Source: a bacterium (GTDB lineage: Bacteria > Electryoneota > B3-LCP). From it: DNA of 32,746 nucleotides. Each line of letters begins with the position of its first letter. The first letter of the stretch is position 1. Shown here piece after piece: positions 1-7,335 of this stretch. The translations under genes were made by a program, and so were the position numbers. Where the stretch lies: assembly GCA_018812585.1 (NCBI GenBank), contig JAHJDJ010000103.1, forward strand, positions 1 through 32,746, given 5' to 3'. The notes beneath the pieces were generated by a model, which had not been told where the DNA came from, ran no database searches, and saw only the letters and a program-made list of their open reading frames with translations.

Positions 1-3000
1 AGAGGTAAAGCCAATCTCCTGACCCGAGTAAATCTGCGGAATACCCGGAATCGTATAGAGCAGCGTGGCGGCCAGCTTCGTTTCATCTGCTGTAGCCAAA
101 TTGATATAGCGCTCTTCGTCATGGTTTTCCATGAAACGCAGTGGGTAATGATATTGCGGATAGGGAAAACCGTAATTGGTGATGACAGTGTTCAGGTCAG
201 TCAGGTTGGGCGGCCCGGGGAACATGTTCTGCAGATTGACCGCGCCTTCATGGTGCAGATTCCAATCCATAGCCGCATCGAAGCGATAATCGAAATAGGT
301 GAAATCGGTGCTGGAGGCTTCAGCCAGAAGGAACACCTCCGGCTTGATCTCTTTCAAGGCTTCATGCCAGACTGGCCAGAAGTCAGGATTGCGGGCTTGC
401 GGCCCCCAGGCGACGTCACAACGGAAGCCATCAACGTCGTAGGTTTCCACCCAGTACTTGGAGACATTGATAAATTCCCACCAGACTTCCGGGTTGTCAT
501 AATTCAGGTTGGGCAGCGACAGCCAGTCGTAGTAGTAGGTGTAGTTCCCTTGTCCATCCCGGTCGTAGTAATCCCAGTAGTGCGAAAAGGGTCCGAAAGC
601 CAGCGCATCCTGCATAAACGGATGCTGAATCGACGAGTGATTGATGACCAGATCCAGAACGATCCTGATGTCCCAGGAGTGCGCCATTTCTACCAGTTCG
701 AGGAAATCTTCAGGCGTGCCGTAATCTTCTTCGATGCCGTAATAGTCGACGATTTCATAACCGTGATCGGTCGGCCCGGGATAGATCGGCATCAGCCATA
801 TAGCGGTAAACCCCATATCGGAAATGCGCTCCAGATCGGCGGTGATGGAGGATAGCTGATGATCAACAGAATAAGAGCGCGGGAAGATTTCATACAGGAT
901 CATATCCTGCACCCACCCTGCGGATTCATTCAAACTGAAAGGATGCACTGAATCGGCATAAACCGCGGCAAAGGTGCGGGCGTTGGTGATGTTATTTTCA
1001 GTGTCTTCCAGTTCAAGATCTATGTAATACTCGCCCGGAGTATCCGGCGCTTCGAAGGTGCAGATAGCGCTGTTGGGATCAATCAAGGTGATGGGTTCCG
1101 GGTTGTCTGGATCAGCCGTCCAGGTAAAATCTATCGCCTGCCCCTGCGGATCGGTAGAAGCCGAGGCGTCCAACGTCACGATACCACCATCATAAGAAGT
1201 GACGATCTCTGCATCGGGTGCATTTTCGACATAAAGATCGAAGATAATGGCAGGCGAAACGCCGTTCTCTCCCCCCTCGGAGGCTTCCGCCCAGATTATA
1301 TTGGCTCCTTCTTCCAGTTCGATCTCAACTTCAAAAGTATCGGTGACATTGGATGCCATGTAGGGATAGCTGACCAGCCCGACTTCCTGATAGATGAAAA
1401 CTGTAACAGGATTCACAGCGTCTACGATACCGGTGATAGTTTGCAGAGAATCGATGGTCAACGCGCCGCGGGTCAGAATCTCAAGCGCCGGACCCAAAGA
1501 TCCGATATTAGGACCAATAGCATCCGGTTCCAGCAGCACAAAACCGCGCCCTTCATTATCGATTGTGCAGGTGCGGTTGCCGCTGAAATTATTGAACATG
1601 ATCTGCTGCAAGTCGCGGTTATCCATAAACAGTGCATCGAATCCATCAGGATCGTAACCTTGATCCAATCCTCCATGTGCCGCATCGATCTCCCAACTGT
1701 GCCCGGCCGTTCCCTCAGGCCCTTCGAGGAAACTGTAGATACCGTAATACCAACCTCGGTTGTAGGTTCCCAGTATATCTTCCAGATCATCTACCGCGAT
1801 TTCGAAATGGAAAACGTTATAGGAGATGGCATCTTCCGTGACGTCGACGGTGATGCCGGTCTGCAGAGGATTTCTGCTGATCTGCAGGATATTATGGATT
1901 GCCGGGTTATAATCCGGTGAATCTGGATCAGCCAGACAGATCTGGATGCCGTTGCCGTTCCAGTCTGCCGTGGCGATCTCGGTATCAAACAGAGGCGGCG
2001 TGACATAGAAACCGCCCACTTCCGTGCAGATTTGCAGCAGCACACGCGTCTCATGGGTGATGTCCGCTAAACCGATCTCGACACCCAGAGAATCTCCATC
2101 ATCCGCATCGTGCAGGTAGCAATAGAGCAGATCTGCCGCATCCGATGAAACAATCGGATAAGTGTAGGCCCCTCCGCCAATGTCGTCATCTTCGGCATCG
2201 ATGGCGTGGTAGCCATCGCTATACCAGAAGATTCCAATAGGCAGTGTATAGGTGCCCACACGCCCAGAACTATCCTCAGCACTCAGAGTGATCGCATGGA
2301 TGCCTTCAACATAGAGAATGAGCCCTTCACTAAGTACACCTGTTATTGGATCGTAACTAGCAGGGACTGCTGGTTCATCATCAAGCTGAATCGTGGGATT
2401 TCCTGAAATCCCCGGTCCTGTGTCACTGGGGCGGAGTAGTGCAGTGACAGGAAACGAATGGCCCGGTTCGTAAATCACACCTTCAGGTGGCTCAACTTGT
2501 GTGAAATAAGGCAGTGTATCCGGCGCCAATTCCACATAGGAATTGCCGTATTGACTTCCATCGGTGTGAGGATTATCCGGATCCTGCGTCCAGAGATTGC
2601 CGTTGATGACGAATTTATAGCTGGTCCCAGTCGCCGGAACAATCAATTCTGTCTGATAAACTCCATTAACATCCGGGCCTGTCAGAGGCCTGTTACTGCT
2701 GTTCCAGTCGTTGAACGTACCGGCCACCGTGATACTGTTGATATCGCTCAGACCGTATGTCGCGAAAGCGCTGCGAGTGTCATAGATGAATTTGTGGTAG
2801 GTATTGATTACCGCTGGAGGGTCACCCAGAATAATATCCCAGTTCTGGCTGTTGTTGTTATCCCAATTCGATCCGTCGGTGAATACGTAATGCAGGGTAT
2901 AGGTTGAATCATTTGTCTGGATATCCAGAGCCCAGAGGTTGTTTTCAATCTCGGTCATGGGAGATTGCACCGCGGCAGGAGGCTGCGGCACCGAACCCGG

Positions 3001-3249
3001 CGGCCACATCGATGGCGGCGGTTGAGTCCAGTTCCCGGAACCAATCTCGTTGATGCCCCAATGCAATTTGATCAGAGACGCCGAAGTTGGTATGGTCCCG
3101 ATTGAAGCATCGTAATAGATGGTGATCAGGTCACCGGGTTCGGGATCAGCCGGTTCCCACCAGCTCGCTTCCTGGGCTGCTGTTGGATAACTCATAACCA
3201 GCAGAGTAACGACAGCCATGACCCCTAAAATATATCTTGAAGTTCTCAT
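1..3249 (-). CDS. Secreted multidomain alpha-amylase family (GH13) enzyme, C-terminus cut by window edge
   Basis: Translating from ATG 3249 gives 1083 open codons to the window edge. AGGAG lies 6 nt before this ATG; an ATG at 3255 would abut it, so 3249 is preferred. Seen in order: signal peptide (about 1-25, TAA|Q); a CBM25-like module (about 34-125, with IYYD and FTDGSNWDNN); a CBM48/E-set-like module (about 165-245, VAGTFNDWN); a region resembling the glucodextranase C-type domain (about 350-580, GGGAYTYP); an Ig-like segment resembling glucodextranase domain B (about 600-670); a PKD/Ig-like domain (about 675-770, DASASTDP); then the GH13 barrel from about 780. GH13 motifs are DLVINHS, DGFRCDVAW (nucleophile D945), FLLAEA (acid/base E977) and FMENHDEE (D1044). 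Inferred role: extracellular cleavage of starch, glycogen or a related alpha-glucan. It is last in the operon, 24 bp after the GH13 lipoprotein gene. The missing end would hold the C-terminal beta domain and perhaps a sorting domain. Exact specificity is unknown. Confidence 0.93.
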   Translation of the reverse strand, partial: MRTSRYILGVMAVVTLLVMSYPTAAQEASWWEPADPEPGDLITIYYDASIGTIPTSASLIKLHWGINEIGSGNWTQPPPSMWPPGSVPQPPAAVQSPMTEIENNLWALDIQTNDSTYTLHYVFTDGSNWDNNNSQNWDIILGDPPAVINTYHKFIYDTRSAFATYGLSDINSITVAGTFNDWNSSNRPLTGPDVNGVYQTELIVPATGTSYKFVINGNLWTQDPDNPHTDGSQYGNSYVELAPDTLPYFTQVEPPEGVIYEPGHSFPVTALLRPSDTGPGISGNPTIQLDDEPAVPASYDPITGVLSEGLILYVEGIHAITLSAEDSSGRVGTYTLPIGIFWYSDGYHAIDAEDDDIGGGAYTYPIVSSDAADLLYCYLHDADDGDSLGVEIGLADITHETRVLLQICTEVGGFYVTPPLFDTEIATADWNGNGIQICLADPDSPDYNPAIHNILQISRNPLQTGITVDVTEDAISYNVFHFEIAVDDLEDILGTYNRGWYYGIYSFLEGPEGTAGHSWEIDAAHGGLDQGYDPDGFDALFMDNRDLQQIMFNNFSGNRTCTIDNEGRGFVLLEPDAIGPNIGSLGPALEILTRGALTIDSLQTITGIVDAVNPVTVFIYQEVGLVSYPYMASNVTDTFEVEIELEEGANIIWAEASEGGENGVSPAIIFDLYVENAPDAEIVTSYDGGIVTLDASASTDPQGQAIDFTWTADPDNPEPITLIDPNSAICTFEAPDTPGEYYIDLELEDTENNITNARTFAAVYADSVHPFSLNESAGWVQDMILYEIFPRSYSVDHQLSSITADLERISDMGFTAIWLMPIYPGPTDHGYEIVDYYGIEEDYGTPEDFLELVEMAHSWDIRIVLDLVINHSSIQHPFMQDALAFGPFSHYWDYYDRDGQGNYTYYYDWLSLPNLNYDNPEVWWEFINVSKYWVETYDVDGFRCDVAWGPQARNPDFWPVWHEALKEIKPEVFLLAEASSTDFTYFDYRFDAAMDWNLHHEGAVNLQNMFPGPPNLTDLNTVITNYGFPYPQYHYPLRFMENHDEERYINLATADETKLAATLLYTIPGIPQIYSGQEIGFTS

Positions 3250-3273
3250 TTTCATCTCCTGCAAGGACTAATC

Positions 3274-4599
3274 CTATTTCTTAAGATAGACCTGATAACC
3301 GCAGCTGGGCAGCGTTTCCGTTGCCGGCGCATCTGTTTTTCGCCCCCAGATATAATACTCACTGGCGACTGCTTCTGGGAGTTCAATTTTCACTTCTTCA
3401 CCTGAGAAATTAATTAAGACGAATGCCGTATCAGATGCAGAAGTCCGGTAAAATGCCAGGCATTCCGTGCCTTCGGGAAGCAGATAACGTTCTAACGCGC
3501 CGGTACGCAAGACTTCCGTTTTATTGCGCATGTCGATCAGGCGCTGATAGGTTTTCAGGATTTTCTCATCGCCGGCTTCCCAATCAATCGGTTCTCTTTC
3601 AAAGAGCGATGGTTTGTGATCAGCGCCGATCTCCTGACCGTTATAAATCAGCGGAATACCGGGCAGCGTAAAGATCAGACTGGCGTAAGCTCGATAAGTA
3701 TCGCCAAAGACAGCATAAGCCCGTTCCTGATCGTGGTTTTCGATAAAACGTAAGGGGAAAAAATCCTGGGGATAATCGTTCTGATATTTTTCGACTGCAC
3801 TCCAGACGTCCTCCAGGGAAGCCTCACTGTTACGATGCGCCGCCATTTTATGATAGAGCGTCCAGTCGTAATCGGAATTGAAGCCGTTAACCGCCATCTG
3901 GGGTGTCTCCCATTCGGCCAGCATATAAAAATCCGGCTTGATTTCGCGGACATTAGGAATCACACGCTGCCAGAATCCGTCCGGCACCATGCCTGCCACG
4001 TCGCAGCGATAGCCGTCCACATTATAGTCCATTACCCAATAAAGAAGCGCTGCCTCCAGATAGTCCCAGACTTCGTGATTGTCGAAATTCCAATCTGTGA
4101 CGTCCCACCAATCGGCGACTTCTCTTGAAAATGTTCCGGTGGAATCATGGAAGTACCAATCCGGATGATTTTCCATTTCGACATGATCGTTGGCGCTGTG
4201 ATTGATCACCATATCGATGATAACGCGCATCCCTAAGTCATGGGCAGCATTTACCAGGCTGGCGAAATCCTCCATCGTGCCGTATTCTTCTGCAGCTTCA
4301 AAATAGTCCTTTACTGAATAGGGGCACCCCATTTCTCCCTTGCGTCCCGCATCGCCAATGGGGTGAATCGGCATCAGCCAGAGGTTGTTCAAGCCTGCTC
4401 GCTGCAATTCAGGAAGATCCTCTTCCAGAGCCTTGAAAGTTCCCTCCGGGCTGTAAGCGCGGGTGTAGATTTCCAGCAGAGGATACCCGGCGAACCATTG
4501 ATCTTCGACCAGCATCTCCGGCGCAGGAGATCGCTGACAACCAAAGATGGTTACTGCCAGCATAACCATTATTAATAAACATAATGCGGAACGTTTCAT
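3274..4599 (-). CDS. GH13 alpha-amylase family lipoprotein
   Basis: This 441-aa protein is a complete GH13 glycosidase. Residues 1-20 form a lipoprotein signal ending in a lipobox-like IFG|C (Cys21), so it is probably lipid-anchored to a membrane, by analogy with SusG-type surface amylases. Catalytic motifs are IIDMVINHS (about 127-135), DGYRCDVAG (nucleophile D200), YMLAEWE (acid/base E229) and FIENHDQE (D290). A short beta-sandwich C domain follows (about 375-441). The TLPGIPLIYNGQEIG segment closely matches TIPGIPQIYSGQEIG of the next gene, so the two catalytic domains are paralogous. It has no carbohydrate-binding module, unlike its neighbour. Upstream sequence (GGAATTGAG) is only a weak ribosome site. 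It lies 103 bp after the triple starch-binding gene, and that gap contains a hairpin. Substrate (starch, maltodextrin or other alpha-glucan) cannot be settled from sequence. Confidence 0.95.
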   Translation of the reverse strand: MKRSALCLLIMVMLAVTIFGCQRSPAPEMLVEDQWFAGYPLLEIYTRAYSPEGTFKALEEDLPELQRAGLNNLWLMPIHPIGDAGRKGEMGCPYSVKDYFEAAEEYGTMEDFASLVNAAHDLGMRVIIDMVINHSANDHVEMENHPDWYFHDSTGTFSREVADWWDVTDWNFDNHEVWDYLEAALLYWVMDYNVDGYRCDVAGMVPDGFWQRVIPNVREIKPDFYMLAEWETPQMAVNGFNSDYDWTLYHKMAAHRNSEASLEDVWSAVEKYQNDYPQDFFPLRFIENHDQERAYAVFGDTYRAYASLIFTLPGIPLIYNGQEIGADHKPSLFEREPIDWEAGDEKILKTYQRLIDMRNKTEVLRTGALERYLLPEGTECLAFYRTSASDTAFVLINFSGEEVKIELPEAVASEYYIWGRKTDAPATETLPSCGYQVYLKK

Positions 4600-4630
4600 C
4601 TCAATTCCAACAGGTTAGTTTTAAATCGAA

Positions 4631-4656
4631 AGGGGAGGGGATTGACCCCCTCCCCC
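4631..4656 (-). terminator. GC-rich hairpin between two operon genes (partial terminator or processing site)
   Basis: GGGGAGGGG (4632-4640) pairs with CCCCTCCCC (4647-4655) around a six-base loop, giving nine perfect G-C/A-T pairs. It follows the stop of the triple starch-binding gene. On the minus strand the stem is followed by TTTCGATTT, only a weak T tract, so read-through to the two GH13 genes is likely. It may lower expression of the downstream enzymes or stabilise the upstream mRNA. Confidence 0.5.
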
Positions 4657-4702
4657 TTATTTCAGGTCGGTGCAGTAAATTCGCCTTTATGACGAAAGCA
4701 GG

Positions 4703-6211
4703 TTACTTCATCAGCACCATTTTGTGGGTTGCCTTGTAATCACCAGCCAACAATTGATACACATAAACGCCGCTGGCGAGATTTGTTCCATCAAATGGAA
4801 TGTGGTATTCGCCCGGATTTAAATTGTTGCTGGTGTAGTTGTAAACTTCCTGGCCGTTGATATTGAAGACCTTCAGATTGACTGCAGAAGCTTGCGGCAA
4901 CTGGAAGGTAATCAGTGTCGATGGGTTGAACGGATTGGGATAGTTCTGCAACAGGTTGAAGCTCTCAGGCGGATAAGCAACCGGATGCTCGATGACACCG
5001 ATCCAGGGATCATAGAGATCGCCTTGTGAACCGAAGATATCCGGTGGATCGATATCGAAGATTGGGTTGGCGTCATCCAGAATGACGCTGTGATTCTGCG
5101 CAAATCCAGCTTCTACATCATAGCCGTTGATGCCATACTTGTAGATCAGCTCGATCGGATCACCTGCAAAGAATTGCACGCCGACCGCATAAATGCTGTC
5201 ACCGGCTGTTTCGTCCGGTGCAGTCCCATCATCATTCAGCATGTGAGCAGGATCGAAACCACCCCACGGCCAACCGTTGAAGAAACCTGCGACGTCAACT
5301 TCGTCAACGGTCCAGACTGTGTCCCCGGTTTGTACGTCGACGATAAAGGAATCGGGATCAGCAATCTTGCGAAACGCGGGACGCACGTCCACATGGAAGT
5401 TCACCAGCACGTCCGAGGTGATGATATCGTCAGGGCTGATGTCGCTGAAGTAAACCACGTCCGGCTGAATTTCGCCATAACCATTACCGCTGGGCGGAGG
5501 CAGGTTATCCGGTTCGGAGCCATCAGGCGAGAAAGAGCGGTTATCACTCTGTTCCCAGGTCGCCAGGTCGGGATTACCATCTTCCAGAATGACGAATTTG
5601 TACTCAATGGTCTGGCCTACGCTTAACTGATCGAACTCAACCCATTTGCTGTAAATGTCAGTACCAGTTTCCTGAATTAACTGACCGCAACCAGTGCCGC
5701 CCCAGTTGCCCAGACTTTCATGCGCGCCGCGGGCAATCACCCAATCGGTCGCCGGGTCGAACCCGCCGTTCAGGATCTGTACCTGCATGTCAACACGCAT
5801 GAGTACTTCAATGTCGGTGAATTCCCAACCCATATCATTGAAGTAGACTGGGTCGATAATGCCACCGCCGGCCGGAACGTCATAAGTTCGATTAGCAACG
5901 CCTTCCCAGACGTCACCGCCGCCGTCACCCGGCACGATGACGAACTTGTATTCGATTCCGCCAGTTGCGGCAATTTCCACTTCGCAGACATAGAGAGTGT
6001 CATCCAAAGTAAATACGTCATCATTGCCTGACCACTCGTTGAATGATCCGCGCACGACGACGATATCATTTGCGCCCGGATCAAAGTTACCTATAAACTG
6101 CTGCACGTTCATGTTGACCTGGAAGGTGGTGGGATTTTGCGCCAGCCCCAGACTTGTCAACAGGGCGACGACCACAACTGCCGCCAATATACCTTTAGAA
6201 AAGAACTTCAT
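4703..6211 (-). CDS. Secreted protein with three starch-binding-like modules and a Por/type IX C-terminal sorting domain
   Basis: This 502-aa protein has a signal peptide (1-24, LGLA|Q) and no recognisable catalytic domain. Three related modules follow (about 28-125, 132-257 and 266-395). Each opens with a VNMNV, MRVDM or FHVDV strand and holds a motif like RGSFNEW, RGAHESLGNW or AGFFNGW, then a Y-K-F/Y strand (IEYKFVI twice, LIYKYGI), as in CBM20/CBM48-type starch-binding folds. Residues about 417-502 (NYPNPFNPST ... VFNINGQEV ... SGVYVYQL ... KMVLMK) are a type A sorting domain that directs export by the Por/type IX system. The start is firm: AAGGAGG lies about 7 nt upstream of ATG 6211. 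Inferred role: a surface-displayed alpha-glucan-binding protein that retains substrate near the receptor and amylases, functionally like SusE/SusF but by a different route. The binding function is inferred from fold resemblance only. Confidence 0.9.
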   Translation of the reverse strand: MKFFSKGILAAVVVVALLTSLGLAQNPTTFQVNMNVQQFIGNFDPGANDIVVVRGSFNEWSGNDDVFTLDDTLYVCEVEIAATGGIEYKFVIVPGDGGGDVWEGVANRTYDVPAGGGIIDPVYFNDMGWEFTDIEVLMRVDMQVQILNGGFDPATDWVIARGAHESLGNWGGTGCGQLIQETGTDIYSKWVEFDQLSVGQTIEYKFVILEDGNPDLATWEQSDNRSFSPDGSEPDNLPPPSGNGYGEIQPDVVYFSDISPDDIITSDVLVNFHVDVRPAFRKIADPDSFIVDVQTGDTVWTVDEVDVAGFFNGWPWGGFDPAHMLNDDGTAPDETAGDSIYAVGVQFFAGDPIELIYKYGINGYDVEAGFAQNHSVILDDANPIFDIDPPDIFGSQGDLYDPWIGVIEHPVAYPPESFNLLQNYPNPFNPSTLITFQLPQASAVNLKVFNINGQEVYNYTSNNLNPGEYHIPFDGTNLASGVYVYQLLAGDYKATHKMVLMK

Positions 6212-6259
6212 CTTGACTCCTCCTTAGAGTTTATTGATGATTTTTTATTGCCTCCTCGA

Positions 6260-7303
6260 TTAAAATGCAAATCCGAGAGAGAACTTATGTATACTACCTA
6301 AACGATCGAATTCTTCAAAAGCATAGTCAACTTTCACCAGCATCTGCTGGGCAAGGTTTATCTTCAAACCGCCGCCAAACGTCACACCGCCACCGCCATC
6401 TTCTTCGGACAGCTTAAAGGGATCAAACTGGATGCGCAGCGCGTGATACCCCATGCGCAGTGCGACAACTTCACGGAGCACATACTCTGCGCCAAGGTCG
6501 ATAAACTCATCGTTATCGTTGGGGTGAACCCAATCCAGCGCCAGGGTTAGGCGATTGTTATCATCTTCAATGACTTCACCGGAAATACCCACACGCATGG
6601 TTAAGGGCAGCGGCCAGGAATCGGTGCGGATATCGGCATAAATGTTCTCGTTGTTGCCTGTTTTACCGGGATCAGGATCGTGAGTGGTCAGGAGATCCTT
6701 CCCTTCCATCCGCATTTCGGTGCCGAAATTGGAGATATTGACGCCCAGGCGAATATCTTTCAATGGCGTAATCATCAGAATACCCAGATCGAAAGCTACA
6801 GCGGTGGCTTTCTCGTGCCAGATCTGCTGGAGAATATATTTTAAATTCGTGCCGATGCTGAATTTGTCATAGATCAGGTAACCATAGGAAATCGTCGCCG
6901 CCAAATCGTAGCTGTCGAAGAAGATACCCGTGCCTTCCTGATCAGTTTCTGTCGTCACTTCCATACTGCCGACATTCAGCATGGTGGCAGAAGCTCCGAT
7001 GGTGCCGGCGCTTCCCATGTTAAAAGCAGCGCCGACAAAGTTGAAGCTCATATCAGCCAGCCACTTGGTGTGTACCAGAATAACCTCGGATTTAGGCAAT
7101 CTCGCCAGACCAGCAGGATTCCAGAACATCGCATTAGCATCGTCGGCGATAGACACGAACGCTCCTCCCATCGCAATAGGACGCGATCCCACGCCGATGG
7201 TCAGGAAAGGCGCGGCAGTCGTACCGACTTTACTCTGCCCCCAGAGTGGCGGAGATAAAAGAACCACACCGATGAGGGTAACCAGGATCAGTTGTTTAGA
7301 CAT
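6260..7303 (-). CDS. PorV/PorQ-family outer-membrane beta-barrel protein
   Basis: This 347-aa protein has a signal peptide (1-22, LWG|Q). Right after it is the family signature: TTAAPFLTIGVGSRPIAMGG (28-47), then FVSIADDANAMFWNPAGLA. The rest is alternating beta strands of a membrane barrel, ending in FSLGFAF with a terminal Phe as expected for Bam-inserted barrels. PorV (LptO) shuttles type IX cargo at the outer membrane in Bacteroidota, and FCB genomes carry several paralogues. Here it sits between two genes whose products carry sorting domains, so a dedicated role in exporting or anchoring them is a reasonable inference. A weak site (AGGA, 9 nt) precedes ATG 7303. The gaps are 32 bp to the 1159-aa gene upstream and 48 bp to the starch-binding gene downstream. 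It could instead be a transport porin of the same superfamily. Confidence 0.9.
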   Translation of the reverse strand: MSKQLILVTLIGVVLLSPPLWGQSKVGTTAAPFLTIGVGSRPIAMGGAFVSIADDANAMFWNPAGLARLPKSEVILVHTKWLADMSFNFVGAAFNMGSAGTIGASATMLNVGSMEVTTETDQEGTGIFFDSYDLAATISYGYLIYDKFSIGTNLKYILQQIWHEKATAVAFDLGILMITPLKDIRLGVNISNFGTEMRMEGKDLLTTHDPDPGKTGNNENIYADIRTDSWPLPLTMRVGISGEVIEDDNNRLTLALDWVHPNDNDEFIDLGAEYVLREVVALRMGYHALRIQFDPFKLSEEDGGGGVTFGGGLKINLAQQMLVKVDYAFEEFDRLGSIHKFSLGFAF

Positions 7304-7335
7304 GCTGATTTATCCTGAAAAATGATCGACTTAAC

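Noticed and set aside
121-855. Plus-strand open frame of 244 codons
   Set aside because: It lies antisense to the GH13 catalytic domain, whose four conserved motifs are intact in the minus frame; the plus translation resembles no family.
1473-2282. Three minus-strand frames in another phase, which might mean a frameshifted gene
   Set aside because: The phase starting at ATG 3249 is open without break through this stretch and gives coherent domains, so there is no frameshift.
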